64,000 nt of DNA, from contig CAVSWT010000002.1 of assembly GCA_963731745.1 (NCBI GenBank), positions 62,001 through 126,000 on the forward strand, in the 5' to 3' direction. The translations under genes were made by a program, and so were the position numbers. Of the stretch, positions 1 to 9,531 are shown piece by piece. The DNA is from CAVSWT01 sp963731745 (GTDB lineage Bacteria > Bacteroidota > Ignavibacteria > Ignavibacteriales > Ignavibacteriaceae). Each line of letters starts with the position of its first letter. Within the stretch, counting starts at the first letter, position 1. The notes under the pieces are model-generated. The model was given only the letters and a program-made list of their open reading frames with translations, did not search any database and was not told where the DNA came from.

Positions 1-194
1 CAAAAGCTGGATTTGTTACTTTAAAAGTTTATGATATAACAGGAAAAGAAGTAGCAACTTTAGTGAACAGTGAACTAACTAATGGGAAGTTTTATGTTAA
101 TTTTGATGCTTCTAATTTAGCATCCGGTACTTATATTTATCAATTAACTTCCAATGGAACTAAACTTTCCAAGAAAATGATGCTTCTAAAATAA
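1..194 (+). CDS. C-terminal end of a T9SS-exported protein (partial)
   Basis: Only the last 63 codons and the stop lie in the window; the gene enters from the left edge. The readable part (K-A-G-F-V-T-L-K-V-Y-D-I-T-G-K-E-V ... S-G-T-Y-I-Y ... S-K-K-M-M-L-L-K) is a type A T9SS sorting domain, with the same ending as the two complete exported proteins downstream. Such domains direct passage through the type IX outer-membrane translocon and are normally removed on export. The function of the missing body cannot be judged. A good intrinsic terminator follows, so this gene probably ends its own transcript. Confidence 0.85.
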   Translation, partial: KAGFVTLKVYDITGKEVATLVNSELTNGKFYVNFDASNLASGTYIYQLTSNGTKLSKKMMLLK

Positions 195-215
195 TAGGGA
201 TTTATCACGTTAGTT

Positions 216-246
216 AAAGCCGGATGATTAACGTCCGGCTTTTTTT
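216..246 (+). terminator. Intrinsic terminator after the partial T9SS gene
   Basis: A 9-bp stem (AAAGCCGGA, 216-224, with TCCGGCTTT, 234-242) and a 9-nt loop, running into T residues up to 246. It lies 22 bases past the stop codon and separates this gene from the GH10-like gene at 293. Confidence 0.85.
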
Positions 247-292
247 ATTGATATTAAATTTAAAATAAGTTTCAGTATTAAATTGAGGAATA

Positions 293-2686
293 ATGAAAAA
301 ATTAACTACAATTTTATTCATTTTGCTTTTCAATGTTTCTCTGTTTAGTCAGTTCGATTCGCCCAAAAATGAACTGAGAGGAGTTTGGATAGCTGCACTT
401 GGAATAGATTGGCCAAGCGTCCAAGGAACATCTGTTTCAGCAATTCAAAATCAGAAATCCCAACTTTTAAATATTTTTGATTTTCATAAGAACCAGGGAC
501 TCAATGCCATATTCCTGCACATGCGTCCGATATGCGATGCATTGTATAAAAGCAATTATGAACCTTGGTCTAGTTACCTCACAGGCACACAGGGCGCAGC
601 TCCTTCCGATACTAGTTACGATCCGCTCAAATTTGCTATTGAAGAATCTCATTTACGTGGAATGGAATTGCATGCATGGTTAAATCCTTACCGTGCAGAA
701 TTGCAGAACGGCAGCCAGGTTTCTTCAAATCATATTATAAATAAACATCCGGAATGGATTATTAAATGCAACGGTTCTGAATACCGTTTTCTTAATCCAG
801 GTCTTCCAAAGGTAAGAGAATATGTAGTAAAAATAGTAATGGATATTGTTCGAAGATATAATGTTGATGGCATTCACTTCGACGATTATTTTTATCCTTA
901 CTCTGAATATGGATCATTTAATGATGATCAGACTTTTAATCTATATCCTAATGGATTTACTGATAAAGCAGCCTGGCGTAAGAATAATGTTAACCTGCTT
1001 TTAAAAATGATAAATGACAGTATAAAAGTGGCTAAACCCTGGGTGAAATTTGGAGTTTCTCCTTCGGGGAATCCATCAGTTAATAGTTCTATATATTGTG
1101 ACCCCGCTGCCTGGTTAAAAGGAAATTATACAGATTCTACCGGGACATCTGTTACCGGGGAACCGTATATAGATTATATAATGCCCCAGCTTTATTGGTC
1201 GGATTATGGCGGCTATATTTCGACATGGTCAAAATCTTCATTCCTAAATGGCAGACATTTGTATATTGGACAAGCAGCATATAGATATGGCACAAATGAT
1301 ATGCCTGCAAACGAACCTTCATGGGAGGTTATGACGAATAGAAGTAATTCAAATGTTAAAGGCGGTGTTTATTTCAGTTCAAGAAGTTTAACTAATAATC
1401 TCGGGTATGGCAGTGATACTTTGCGATATCGATATTTTACACATCCGGCTATTACTCCAAAAATGAAATGGGTTGAATCCGGATTGAAAAAACCAAATGC
1501 GCCAATGAATTTGAGATTTGAAATTAATTCATCAACACTTAAAAATGAATTGCATTGGGACAAACCAACTACTACAACAGAAGGTGATACGGCTTTTGCT
1601 TATGTTGTCTACAGATCAGAAAATAATCCTCCAGATGTTAATGATTCGACAAACATATTTGGTATTACAGGCAATATATTCCTTTCTTCAAACGATTCCA
1701 GATATTCAGTTACAAAGGGAAAATATTATGCTGTAACCGCTATCGATAGATATTCTAATGAATCTTCAATTAGTAATGTAGTAAGTTTAGATTCTCCATC
1801 ATTAATTCCAGATAAACCTGTACTGGTTTCTCCATCAAATGATAATCAGGAACTTGGATTAAGCACAAATTTAGTTTGGTCCAATACACAAAATGCTGAA
1901 AGATATATAGTTCAAGTTGCGGAAGATTCAACTTTTTCATCGGATATAATTTTATTAGCAGGTGAATTCAGAAATAATAAAATAGCATTTAGAAATGTAA
2001 TTCCTGGAGATGAATATTATTGGAGAGTTAAAGCATTTGGACAAGTAGGTGAAAATGAGTCGGAAATTTTTCATTTTCAATCTGGCGTTCCTATTCCTCC
2101 AATTTTGGATTCGCCTCCGCACGCTACTTATAACGTTAGTCTTACTCCGAAATTTTCGTGGCATAAATCCGAATTGGCAGCATCGTATAGATTTCAATTA
2201 TCGAAGGCAGTAATTTTTCAAACAAGCAGTATTATTTATGATCAAACAGTAACCGATACAATGTTTTTAATAACTAATTCGCTTGATGCAAATAAAAAAT
2301 ATTTTTGGCGTGTAAGTGCGGTGAATAGTTATGGAGCCAGTTTCTGGTCCGACCAGTTTGGCTTTCAAACTACTCCGGTTACAGATGTTGAGACAGAAAA
2401 AATTCCTTCTGAATTTAGTCTTTCACAGAATTATCCAAATCCCTTTAATCCTTCGACCGAAATTAGATTTTCAATTCCTAAGTCAGCAAGAGTTGAGTTG
2501 ATAATTTACGACATCTTGGGAAAAGAAGTTGTTCGATTACTTAATAGTGATTTTTCTGCAGGATCATATTCAACTAAATGGAATGGCAGAAATGATTCAG
2601 GTAATCTTGTACCATCAGGAATGTATATTTACAAAATTAAAGTTGATCAATATATCAATTCTAAAAAAATGATTCTAATGAAATAA
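293..2686 (+). CDS. GH10-like (DUF187/GHL10) exported protein with T9SS sorting domain
   Basis: 797 residues. Residues 1-20 form a signal peptide (MKKLTTILFILLF...SLFSQ). Residues about 25-345 match the glycosyl-hydrolase-like family 10 (PF02638, YngK-like): E-L-R-G-V-W-I-A near the start, H-A-W-L-N-P-Y-R in the middle and the conserved V-D-G-I-H-F-D-D-Y-F-Y-P-Y around residues 190-202. Fibronectin-III-like beta-sandwich repeats follow at about 400-700, and NYPNPFNPSTEI near residue 714 opens the T9SS type A domain. Family members are thought to act on peptidoglycan or polysaccharide; the substrate is not known here. The ATG follows a GAGG box at about 284. The next gene is a tandem paralog with the same domain order. 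Confidence 0.85.
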   Translation: MKKLTTILFILLFNVSLFSQFDSPKNELRGVWIAALGIDWPSVQGTSVSAIQNQKSQLLNIFDFHKNQGLNAIFLHMRPICDALYKSNYEPWSSYLTGTQGAAPSDTSYDPLKFAIEESHLRGMELHAWLNPYRAELQNGSQVSSNHIINKHPEWIIKCNGSEYRFLNPGLPKVREYVVKIVMDIVRRYNVDGIHFDDYFYPYSEYGSFNDDQTFNLYPNGFTDKAAWRKNNVNLLLKMINDSIKVAKPWVKFGVSPSGNPSVNSSIYCDPAAWLKGNYTDSTGTSVTGEPYIDYIMPQLYWSDYGGYISTWSKSSFLNGRHLYIGQAAYRYGTNDMPANEPSWEVMTNRSNSNVKGGVYFSSRSLTNNLGYGSDTLRYRYFTHPAITPKMKWVESGLKKPNAPMNLRFEINSSTLKNELHWDKPTTTTEGDTAFAYVVYRSENNPPDVNDSTNIFGITGNIFLSSNDSRYSVTKGKYYAVTAIDRYSNESSISNVVSLDSPSLIPDKPVLVSPSNDNQELGLSTNLVWSNTQNAERYIVQVAEDSTFSSDIILLAGEFRNNKIAFRNVIPGDEYYWRVKAFGQVGENESEIFHFQSGVPIPPILDSPPHATYNVSLTPKFSWHKSELAASYRFQLSKAVIFQTSSIIYDQTVTDTMFLITNSLDANKKYFWRVSAVNSYGASFWSDQFGFQTTPVTDVETEKIPSEFSLSQNYPNPFNPSTEIRFSIPKSARVELIIYDILGKEVVRLLNSDFSAGSYSTKWNGRNDSGNLVPSGMYIYKIKVDQYINSKKMILMK

Positions 2687-2766
2687 ATATTTATGTGATA
2701 ACGAAGTATAAGATAATTACGAATTTTTAAGAACTTTTTAATTTTCATTTTACAGAGGTTTTATTT

Positions 2767-3747
2767 TTGAAAAATTTTTACAACCAGCAGAAACAATCGA
2801 TAAAAAAAATAATTTTTATATTTTTTATAATATTAATTTGTAACCCTTTTTTATTTGCACAATCAAATCATCCTAAAAGAGAATTTAGAGCAGCCTGGAT
2901 TGCAACGGTGATAAACCTTGACTGGCCTTCTTCTCCATTTTTAAGTACCAGCGTTCAAAAACAACAGCTAATAGATATTTTGGATGGACTAAAGGAAACC
3001 GGGATCAATGCCGTTGTTTTTCAAATTAGATCGGAAAGTGATGCTATGTACGAATCAAGTATTGAACCCTGGTCTTATTGGTTGACTGGACAGCAGGGGA
3101 AAGCTCCAAATCCATTTTATGATCCACTTAAATTTGCAGTTGAAGAAGCGCATAAAAGAGGAATGGAAATTCACGCGTGGTTTAATCCGTACAGAGTTGT
3201 TAGAGATATAAATGGCGCATATCCCGTGGCTTCCAATCATGTTTCTGTTCAGCATCCGGATTGGATAGTTAGATACAGTAACATCAAAGTATTGAACCCT
3301 GGCCTGCCGCAAGTGAGGGATTATATCACCGAAGTTATTTCAGATGTTGTTAGGCGTTATGATATTGATGGAGTTCACTTTGATGATTACTTTTATCCTT
3401 ATCCGGTTAGTGGAGTGGCTTTTGATGATAATGCTGCTTTTTTACAATATCCAAACGGCATTTCAAATAAATCCGATTGGAGACGAAATAATGTGAATCT
3501 GTTTATAAAAGAAGTTGAAGACAGTATACAGGCAATTAAACCATGGGTGAAGTTTGGTATTTCACCTTTTGGAATCTGGAAGAGTGGGGTTCCTACGGGA
3601 ATTACGGGCTTATCAAGTTATAACGATCTTTACGCCGATTGTATGAACTGGATGAGAAATCATTACGTCGATTATTTAACTCCTCAGCTATATTGGCCTA
3701 TTTGGCGGCGGACAAGATTATGGAAAATTAATGCCATGGTATGCTGA
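2767..3747 (+). CDS. GH10-like T9SS protein, N-terminal fragment of a frameshifted gene
   Basis: 326 residues from a TTG start, supported by a GAGG box about 9 bases upstream and by the signal peptide that follows (I-I-F-I-F-F-I-I-L-I...F-L-F-A-Q). It aligns along its length with the first half of the gene at 293: E-F-R-A-A-W-I-A-T-V, H-A-W-F-N-P-Y-R, V-D-G equivalent I-D-G-V-H-F-D-D-Y-F-Y-P-Y. After P-Q-L-Y-W-P the frame degenerates (I-W-R-R-T-R-L-W...) and stops. The lost continuation (G-G-G-Q-D-Y-G-K-L-M-P-W-Y) is in the +1 frame, directly joined to the fragment beginning at 3731. Removing one T from TTT at 3701-3703 restores a single 807-residue protein. Mutation or sequencing error cannot be told apart from sequence alone. 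Confidence 0.8.
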   Translation: MKNFYNQQKQSIKKIIFIFFIILICNPFLFAQSNHPKREFRAAWIATVINLDWPSSPFLSTSVQKQQLIDILDGLKETGINAVVFQIRSESDAMYESSIEPWSYWLTGQQGKAPNPFYDPLKFAVEEAHKRGMEIHAWFNPYRVVRDINGAYPVASNHVSVQHPDWIVRYSNIKVLNPGLPQVRDYITEVISDVVRRYDIDGVHFDDYFYPYPVSGVAFDDNAAFLQYPNGISNKSDWRRNNVNLFIKEVEDSIQAIKPWVKFGISPFGIWKSGVPTGITGLSSYNDLYADCMNWMRNHYVDYLTPQLYWPIWRRTRLWKINAMVC

Positions 3748-5191
3748 TTCAGCTGCAAAATATAATAGGCATTTCTATCCTGGACAGGCAGCATATCGAA
3801 TTCCAAGCTGGTCAGCCAGTGAAGTTCCAAATCAAATTAGAGCTAATAGGCAAAATCCAAATACAAAAGGAAGTGTCTTTTTTAGAGCGTTAGTCGGAGT
3901 ATTAGATAATGTTAAGGGTTTTACTGATTCATTAAAAAATGATCTTTATAAATATCCTGCTTTATTACCAACTATGAATTGGAAAGATACGGTTAAACCA
4001 AATCCGCCGCTTAATTTAGCATTTGGAAAAATTGCATCTGCCGGTCGTTCGGGATTAATTTGGGATATACCTAATTCAGCTAGTGATGGCGACACAGCAA
4101 ACAGATATGTAGTTTATCATTTCAATAATCCAACACCACAGCCAGCAGATTACGAGAATGCAGAAAATATTTATAGCATTGAAGGCAGCAGGGAGAGTTT
4201 TCCATCTTCTTCAAATTTATCTGCTCCGTATTATTTTTCAGTAACATCATTAGACAGAAATTATAACGAAAGCAGCCCGAGCAATATAGTTCAAATTACT
4301 TCACCAAGTATCCCGGTTTTAGCCGATCCATTTAACAATGAAATAAACATAAAAGATACAATAGAACTAAAATGGATGTATGCTGATGGAGCCACTTCTT
4401 ATCAGCTAGAAGTAAGTACTGATTCAACATTCGATGGCAGCTTATTATTCAATTCGAAAAGTTTAATAGATACAGTTCAGCTGATTGCGGGTATGCAAGG
4501 GCAAACCAAATATTATTGGAGAGTAAAATCATTTAATATAGCTGGAGAGAGTGATTATTCTTCAATAAGTAATTTTACTACTGGATTTCCAGTTATGCCA
4601 GCCTTGCTGGATCCGCCTCATACAACTTTAGACGTGTCAACGAGTCCGACATTAACCTGGGCAAAAACTCCAACTGCAGAATCATATAGATTTCAATATA
4701 CACTGAATTCATTAACATTTAATGATCAAACAGTATTGCTGGATTCCTCCGGCATAACAGATACTTCCATAAGCTTAACAGACTTAGATTCTTATACAAT
4801 ATATTTCTGGCGTGTCTCGGCACAAAATGAATATGGATCAAGTTTATGGCCGACAGCATTTGGCTTTAGAACAGAAAAAGTTGTAGGCGTTGAAGATAAA
4901 AATGAAATTCCAACTTCGTATAATTTATACCAGAATTATCCAAATCCATTTAATCCGAACACAGAGATTAAATTCGCACTTCCGCATTCGAGTAATGTAC
5001 AGCTAAAAATATTTGATATTTTAGGAAGAGAAGTAGCAGAGTTGGTAAATGAAAATTATTCTGCTGGTTCTTACACAGTAAGCTGGAATGGTAAAAATAA
5101 TTCCAATATTGAAGTCCCTTCAGGAATTTACATTTATACAATTAGAGCAAATGAATTTAGTTCTTCTAAAAAGATGATGCTTATAAAATAA
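3731..5191 (+). CDS. GH10-like T9SS protein, C-terminal fragment of the same frameshifted gene
   Basis: 486 residues in the +1 frame relative to the fragment at 2767, overlapping it by 17 bases. The nominal start (M-P-W-Y-A-D-S) is an internal Met of the restored protein and no ribosome site is evident, so it is probably not made on its own. It holds the end of the GH10-like domain (F-Y-P-G-Q-A-A-Y-R-I, matching I-G-Q-A-A-Y-R in the upstream paralog), FN3-like repeats, and a T9SS type A domain starting at NYPNPFNPNTEI near residue 401 and ending S-S-K-K-M-M-L-I-K. The C-terminal domain is intact, which argues for a recent change or an artefact. Confidence 0.8.
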   Translation: MPWYADSAAKYNRHFYPGQAAYRIPSWSASEVPNQIRANRQNPNTKGSVFFRALVGVLDNVKGFTDSLKNDLYKYPALLPTMNWKDTVKPNPPLNLAFGKIASAGRSGLIWDIPNSASDGDTANRYVVYHFNNPTPQPADYENAENIYSIEGSRESFPSSSNLSAPYYFSVTSLDRNYNESSPSNIVQITSPSIPVLADPFNNEINIKDTIELKWMYADGATSYQLEVSTDSTFDGSLLFNSKSLIDTVQLIAGMQGQTKYYWRVKSFNIAGESDYSSISNFTTGFPVMPALLDPPHTTLDVSTSPTLTWAKTPTAESYRFQYTLNSLTFNDQTVLLDSSGITDTSISLTDLDSYTIYFWRVSAQNEYGSSLWPTAFGFRTEKVVGVEDKNEIPTSYNLYQNYPNPFNPNTEIKFALPHSSNVQLKIFDILGREVAELVNENYSAGSYTVSWNGKNNSNIEVPSGIYIYTIRANEFSSSKKMMLIK

Positions 5192-5364
5192 AGAAATCAT
5201 TTTAATTTACAATTAGAGATGATGTCTGTTCTAAAAAAAACGATGTAATCTATAAAAATTTTCAAAGTTCAATCATGGATTCTTCCTTTTTTATTCTTTT
5301 CTAATTAATTATCTTATGTCCTAAATAGTTAAAAATTTAATTAAACAAATTTAAGGGAATACTA

Positions 5365-5928
5365 ATGGCTTTATTACCAGTGACCATTTATGGTGATAAA
5401 ATTTTAAGAAAAAAAGTTGATAAAGTAAAAGAAGTTGATATTAAAACCATTGAACTTATAAAAAATATGTTTGACACGATGAAAAACGCTAGTGGAATTG
5501 GATTAGCTGCCAATCAAGTCGGTGTCAATAAATCCATTTTTGTGGTTGATATATCTCCCGTTGAAGGTTATGAAGATTTTAAACCGACCGCATTGATAAA
5601 TCCGGAGATTGTATTTTATTCACCTGAGAAAGTTATTATAGAAGAGGGTTGTTTAAGTATTCCGGATATTAAAGCTGATGTGGAAAGGCCTGAAGCTATT
5701 AGAATTAAATTTCAAGATGCTGACCTGGTAGAACATGAAATTGAAGTTAATGATTTGCTGGCACGGGTGATGCAGCATGAATACGATCATCTTCAAGGTG
5801 TTTTATTTATTGATAAGATTGACGATAAAACAAGAAAAAAAATGAATGATGAATTATTAAAAATTAAGAAACGTTCTATTGAGGTTGATTACCCAATAAC
5901 CGAGAATGCTGATTACCAGTTGAGATAA
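5365..5928 (+). CDS. def: Peptide deformylase
   Basis: 187 residues. It removes the N-formyl group from nascent proteins, using a bound metal ion. All three family motifs are present: G-I-G-L-A-A-N-Q (44-51), E-G-C-L-S (94-98, metal ligand Cys96) and Q-H-E-Y-D-H (137-142, metal ligands His138 and His142, catalytic Glu139). Length is normal for bacteria. Methionyl-tRNA formyltransferase follows 8 bases downstream, the common def-fmt pair that removes and adds the formyl group respectively. The 173-base gap before it shows no clear promoter. Confidence 0.97.
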   Translation: MALLPVTIYGDKILRKKVDKVKEVDIKTIELIKNMFDTMKNASGIGLAANQVGVNKSIFVVDISPVEGYEDFKPTALINPEIVFYSPEKVIIEEGCLSIPDIKADVERPEAIRIKFQDADLVEHEIEVNDLLARVMQHEYDHLQGVLFIDKIDDKTRKKMNDELLKIKKRSIEVDYPITENADYQLR

Positions 5929-5936
5929 AATTATAC

Positions 5937-6833
5937 ATGAAAATCATATTTATGGGCACGCCTGATTTTGCTGTCCCTTCTTTAAAAAAATTATTAAAAA
6001 AACATTCGGTTACTGCAGTTGTAACAGCGCCTGATAAGGAAAGAGGACGCGGACAGAAAATAAGTTTTACACCTATAAAAGAAATTGCATTGGAAAATAA
6101 TATACCTGTTCTTCAACCGGAAAAATTAAAAGATGAACATTTTATCAATCAGCTAGCAAATTTTAAAGCTAATCTATTTGTAGTAGTTGCGTTTAGAATT
6201 TTACCAAAAGAAGTCTTTACAATTCCTCCGAAAGGTTCATTTAATTTGCACGCTTCATTGCTCCCAAAATATAGAGGTGCAGCGCCTATCCATTGGGCAA
6301 TTATTAATGGTGAAAAAGAAACCGGCGTTACGACATTTAAACTTGAAGAAAAAGTTGATACCGGCAATATCTATTTACAAAAAAGATTACCGATTCATGA
6401 TATTGACAATCTTGGAACTATACATGATAAGTTAAGTGAGTTGGGTTCTGATGCAGTGCTGGAAACAGTTGATATGATTGAAAAAGGAAATTTTAAACTC
6501 CTGCCTCAAAATAATGAACAAGCAACGCCTGCTCCGAAAATTTCAAAAGATACTGGAAGAATTAATTGGAATAATTCAGCTGAGAATATTCATAACTTGA
6601 TTAGAGGCCTTTCGCCATACCCAGGAGCTTATTTTGAATATCAAGATAAATTGATAAAAATTTTTAAATCTGAAATTGTTCAATCATCACTAAATCCATT
6701 TGAAATTAATCAAACTAAAAGTGAATTAATTATCGGCTCCGGTAAAAATGCTCTAAAAATTCTCGAACTCCAGCAGGAAGGCAAAAAAAGAATGTTGGTT
6801 GAAGAATTTTTAAGAGGTTTTAATTTCTCTTAA
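5937..6833 (+). CDS. fmt: Methionyl-tRNA formyltransferase
   Basis: 298 residues. It formylates initiator Met-tRNA using 10-formyl-tetrahydrofolate. The start M-K-I-I-F-M-G-T-P-D-F-A is typical. The catalytic set is visible: Asn103 and His105 in F-N-L-H-A-S-L-L-P-K-Y-R-G, and Asp141 in K-V-D-T-G-N. The C-terminal tRNA-binding OB-like domain spans about 205-298. It is probably co-transcribed with def just upstream. The C-terminal end is a little shorter than in E. coli (315 residues), but nothing essential seems missing. Confidence 0.96.
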   Translation: MKIIFMGTPDFAVPSLKKLLKKHSVTAVVTAPDKERGRGQKISFTPIKEIALENNIPVLQPEKLKDEHFINQLANFKANLFVVVAFRILPKEVFTIPPKGSFNLHASLLPKYRGAAPIHWAIINGEKETGVTTFKLEEKVDTGNIYLQKRLPIHDIDNLGTIHDKLSELGSDAVLETVDMIEKGNFKLLPQNNEQATPAPKISKDTGRINWNNSAENIHNLIRGLSPYPGAYFEYQDKLIKIFKSEIVQSSLNPFEINQTKSELIIGSGKNALKILELQQEGKKRMLVEEFLRGFNFS

Positions 6834-6924
6834 TTGCAATTATATTTGCTCTCAATCAATTCTGAATTAATCATTTGTAAAACAGCAGGGGTTTTAATTT
6901 TAAAATCTAACTGAAAGAATTTAA

Positions 6925-8289
6925 ATGAAATATCTTAACAGCATCTTAGATGGAATAGGCAATACTCCTTTAGTAAAATTAAATCATATAAATAAAGGAT
7001 TGAAACCTCAAATATTCGGTAAACTTGAATCCGCTAATCCCGGCGGCAGCGTTAAAGATAGGATTGGAATTTCCATGCTTGAAGATGGAGAGAAACGTGG
7101 AGTTATTAAACCCGGCGGAACAGTTATAGAAGCTACAAGCGGAAATACAGGAATTGGATTAGCACTTGCATGCGCTGTTAAAGGTTATAAATGTATCTTT
7201 GTTGTGACTGATAAAGTCAGCTATGAAAAAATAAATTATTTAAAATCTTTAGGAGGGGATGTAATAGTTGTCCCAAATGCTGTAGGCCATGATCATCCTG
7301 ATTATTATATAACCGTCGCTAAAAAAATTCATAAAGAAACTCCAAATTCATTATTTATGTATCAATATTCTAATCCGGCTAATCCCGAAATACACTACAA
7401 AACTACGGGACCGGAAATTTGGGAAGATACTGAAGGGAAGATAACACATTTTGTTTCTGGGATAGGTACCGGCGGTACAATTAGCGGTGTGGGAAGATAT
7501 TTAAAGGAGCAGAATGAAAATGTTCAAGTCATTGGCGCTGATCCTTATGGTTCGATATTTAAAGAATATGTTGAAACTGGTAAACTTACTCATGGCAATC
7601 CCTATTTGGTAGAAGGTATTGGCCAGGATTGCTTGCCAAACAATGTTCATTTTAAATATATAGATAAGATTATAAATGTGAGTGACATGGATTCTTTTCA
7701 CTTCGCACGGGTGCTTTCAAAAGAAGAAGGAATTTTTTGCGGTGGAAGTACAGGGACAAATCTATATGCAACTTTAGAGATTGCCAAAGATCTTGATGAA
7801 AATGCTATAATAGTTTTCGTTGTTTGTGATACTGGTGAGAGATATTTGAGTAAATTCCATAGTGAAGAATGGTTAAGAGAAAAACGACTATTGCCTAACG
7901 AAATAAGGATACTGAAAGATATTTCCAAAGCTAAGAAGACAAATAAATCAACTGAACTGGTTTATTTAAATGCGCAGGATAAAGTTAAAACTGCCGTTGA
8001 AGTACTTGGATCAAAAGGATTTTCTCAGCTGCCGGTTATGGAAAATGGCGAATCAGTGGGCAGCTTGCGGGAAGCAAAAGTTATGGCAAAATTACTCGAC
8101 AATCCTGATCTTCTAGATTCGAAGGTTGAAGATATTATGGGACCGAGCTTTCCAACTTTGGATGAACGAACCGAGCTTCCAATTGTTAAAAAATATCTTG
8201 GCGATTCTCCCGCTGTACTGGTTACGGAATACGGAAGAATTGTTGACATCATTACAAGATATGATGTAATCGAATACACAAATGTTTAA
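6925..8289 (+). CDS. cbs: Cystathionine beta-synthase (PLP enzyme with CBS-domain pair)
   Basis: 454 residues. It condenses homocysteine (or activated serine) with serine/cysteine in transsulfuration. The fold-type II PLP core spans about 1-320, with PLP lysine Lys44 in G-G-S-V-K-D-R, phosphate loop T-S-G-N-T-G (71-76), and G-I-G-T-G-G-T-I-S-G-V-G. Residues about 330-454 form two CBS motifs, as in eukaryotic-type CBS and absent from plain CysK. The next gene, 20 bases away, is a cystathionine gamma-lyase, which supports reverse transsulfuration (homocysteine to cysteine) over cysteine synthase. A cysteine-synthase side activity remains possible. Confidence 0.88.
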   Translation: MKYLNSILDGIGNTPLVKLNHINKGLKPQIFGKLESANPGGSVKDRIGISMLEDGEKRGVIKPGGTVIEATSGNTGIGLALACAVKGYKCIFVVTDKVSYEKINYLKSLGGDVIVVPNAVGHDHPDYYITVAKKIHKETPNSLFMYQYSNPANPEIHYKTTGPEIWEDTEGKITHFVSGIGTGGTISGVGRYLKEQNENVQVIGADPYGSIFKEYVETGKLTHGNPYLVEGIGQDCLPNNVHFKYIDKIINVSDMDSFHFARVLSKEEGIFCGGSTGTNLYATLEIAKDLDENAIIVFVVCDTGERYLSKFHSEEWLREKRLLPNEIRILKDISKAKKTNKSTELVYLNAQDKVKTAVEVLGSKGFSQLPVMENGESVGSLREAKVMAKLLDNPDLLDSKVEDIMGPSFPTLDERTELPIVKKYLGDSPAVLVTEYGRIVDIITRYDVIEYTNV

Positions 8290-8309
8290 ACAGTAAAGAA
8301 AGTATTTTT

Positions 8310-9443
8310 ATGGGATTTTCCACAGATGCAATACACGCAGGGCAATCACCTGATCCGGTAACAGGTGCAGTGATAACTCCAATTTATCAAACTTCAACTT
8401 ATGCTCAAGAAGAATTAGGCAAGCATAAAGGTTATGAATATGGAAGGACTCACAATTTAACCAGGCAATCGCTTGAAAAAAATATTGCGGTTTTAGAGAA
8501 AGGTAAATATGGAATTGCTTTTGCTTCTGGCTTAGCTGCAACTCATGCATTGATGGGTTTAATAAAAGCTGGCGATCATGTAATTGTTTCTCATAATGTT
8601 TACGGCGGAACATATCGTCTCTTTGAGCTAATCATGAAGGACTATGGAATAAAATTTTCCTGGGTTAACACAAGTGATTTGAGAAATATTGAAAAAGAGA
8701 TTACTCCAAATACAAAAATGGTTTTTCTTGAAACTCCAACTAATCCAATGTTGAATTTATCCGATCTTGAAGGTGCTGCAAAGATTTGTAAAAAAAATAA
8801 TTTAATTAGTGTGGTTGACAATACTTTCATGAGTCCATATTTTCAAAATCCATTAACACTAGGCTGCGATATAGTTCTTCACAGTCAAACGAAATATATT
8901 AACGGACACAGTGATGTGATAAGCGGAATACTAATTACAAGCGAAGATAAAATTCATGAAAGGCTGCGTTATATTCAAAATGCTACAGGCGGAGTTCCTT
9001 CTCCATTTGATTGCTGGTTAATTCTTCGATCCACAAAAACCCTCGCAGTTAGAATGGAACGGCACAACAAAAACGCAATGGAAATAGCTCAGTTTTTAGT
9101 TGATTCAAAAATTGGAAGCAAAGTTTATTATCCCGGTCTTCCAACGCATCCGCAGCACGAGCTTGCTAAAAAGCAAATGCGGGGATTTGGAGGAATGATT
9201 TCATGCGATTTAGGTGATGATGAACTGGCAAAAAAATTATTGAAGAATGTGAAAATATTTACTTTAGGCGAGAGTCTAGGCGGAGTAGAAAGCCTGATCA
9301 GCCATCCTGCCAGCATGACACACGCAACCGTTCCTAAAAAAGATAGAGAAGCCATGGGATTAACCGATAGCCTCGTAAGGTTTTCCGTCGGTATTGAAGA
9401 TGTGGAAGATTTAATTAATGATATTAAAGAAGCTATCAAATAA
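8310..9443 (+). CDS. mccB: Cystathionine gamma-lyase / gamma-synthase family PLP enzyme
   Basis: 377 residues of the Cys/Met metabolism PLP family. Visible: Y-E-Y-G-R-T-H-N-L-T-R (42-52), F-A-S-G-L-A-A-T (71-78) in the cofactor phosphate region, and the PLP lysine Lys195 in H-S-Q-T-K-Y-I-N-G-H-S-D. Its place directly after cystathionine beta-synthase suggests it cleaves cystathionine to cysteine, alpha-ketobutyrate and ammonia. Gamma-synthase (metB) or gamma-lyase cannot be separated by motif alone, so the symbol is tentative. The start M-G-F-S-T-D-A-I-H-A-G is standard for the family. Confidence 0.85.
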   Translation: MGFSTDAIHAGQSPDPVTGAVITPIYQTSTYAQEELGKHKGYEYGRTHNLTRQSLEKNIAVLEKGKYGIAFASGLAATHALMGLIKAGDHVIVSHNVYGGTYRLFELIMKDYGIKFSWVNTSDLRNIEKEITPNTKMVFLETPTNPMLNLSDLEGAAKICKKNNLISVVDNTFMSPYFQNPLTLGCDIVLHSQTKYINGHSDVISGILITSEDKIHERLRYIQNATGGVPSPFDCWLILRSTKTLAVRMERHNKNAMEIAQFLVDSKIGSKVYYPGLPTHPQHELAKKQMRGFGGMISCDLGDDELAKKLLKNVKIFTLGESLGGVESLISHPASMTHATVPKKDREAMGLTDSLVRFSVGIEDVEDLINDIKEAIK

Positions 9444-9531
9444 TAAAATTATACCATCGAAAAAATAATAACAGCTTCACTAAATTTTAAATTGAATATG
9501 CAGACTGATTTATCAGTTTTTAAATTAAAGT

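Noticed and set aside
8308..8613. 101-codon minus-strand ORF inside the cystathionine lyase gene
   Set aside because: Shadow frame of a strongly conserved PLP enzyme.
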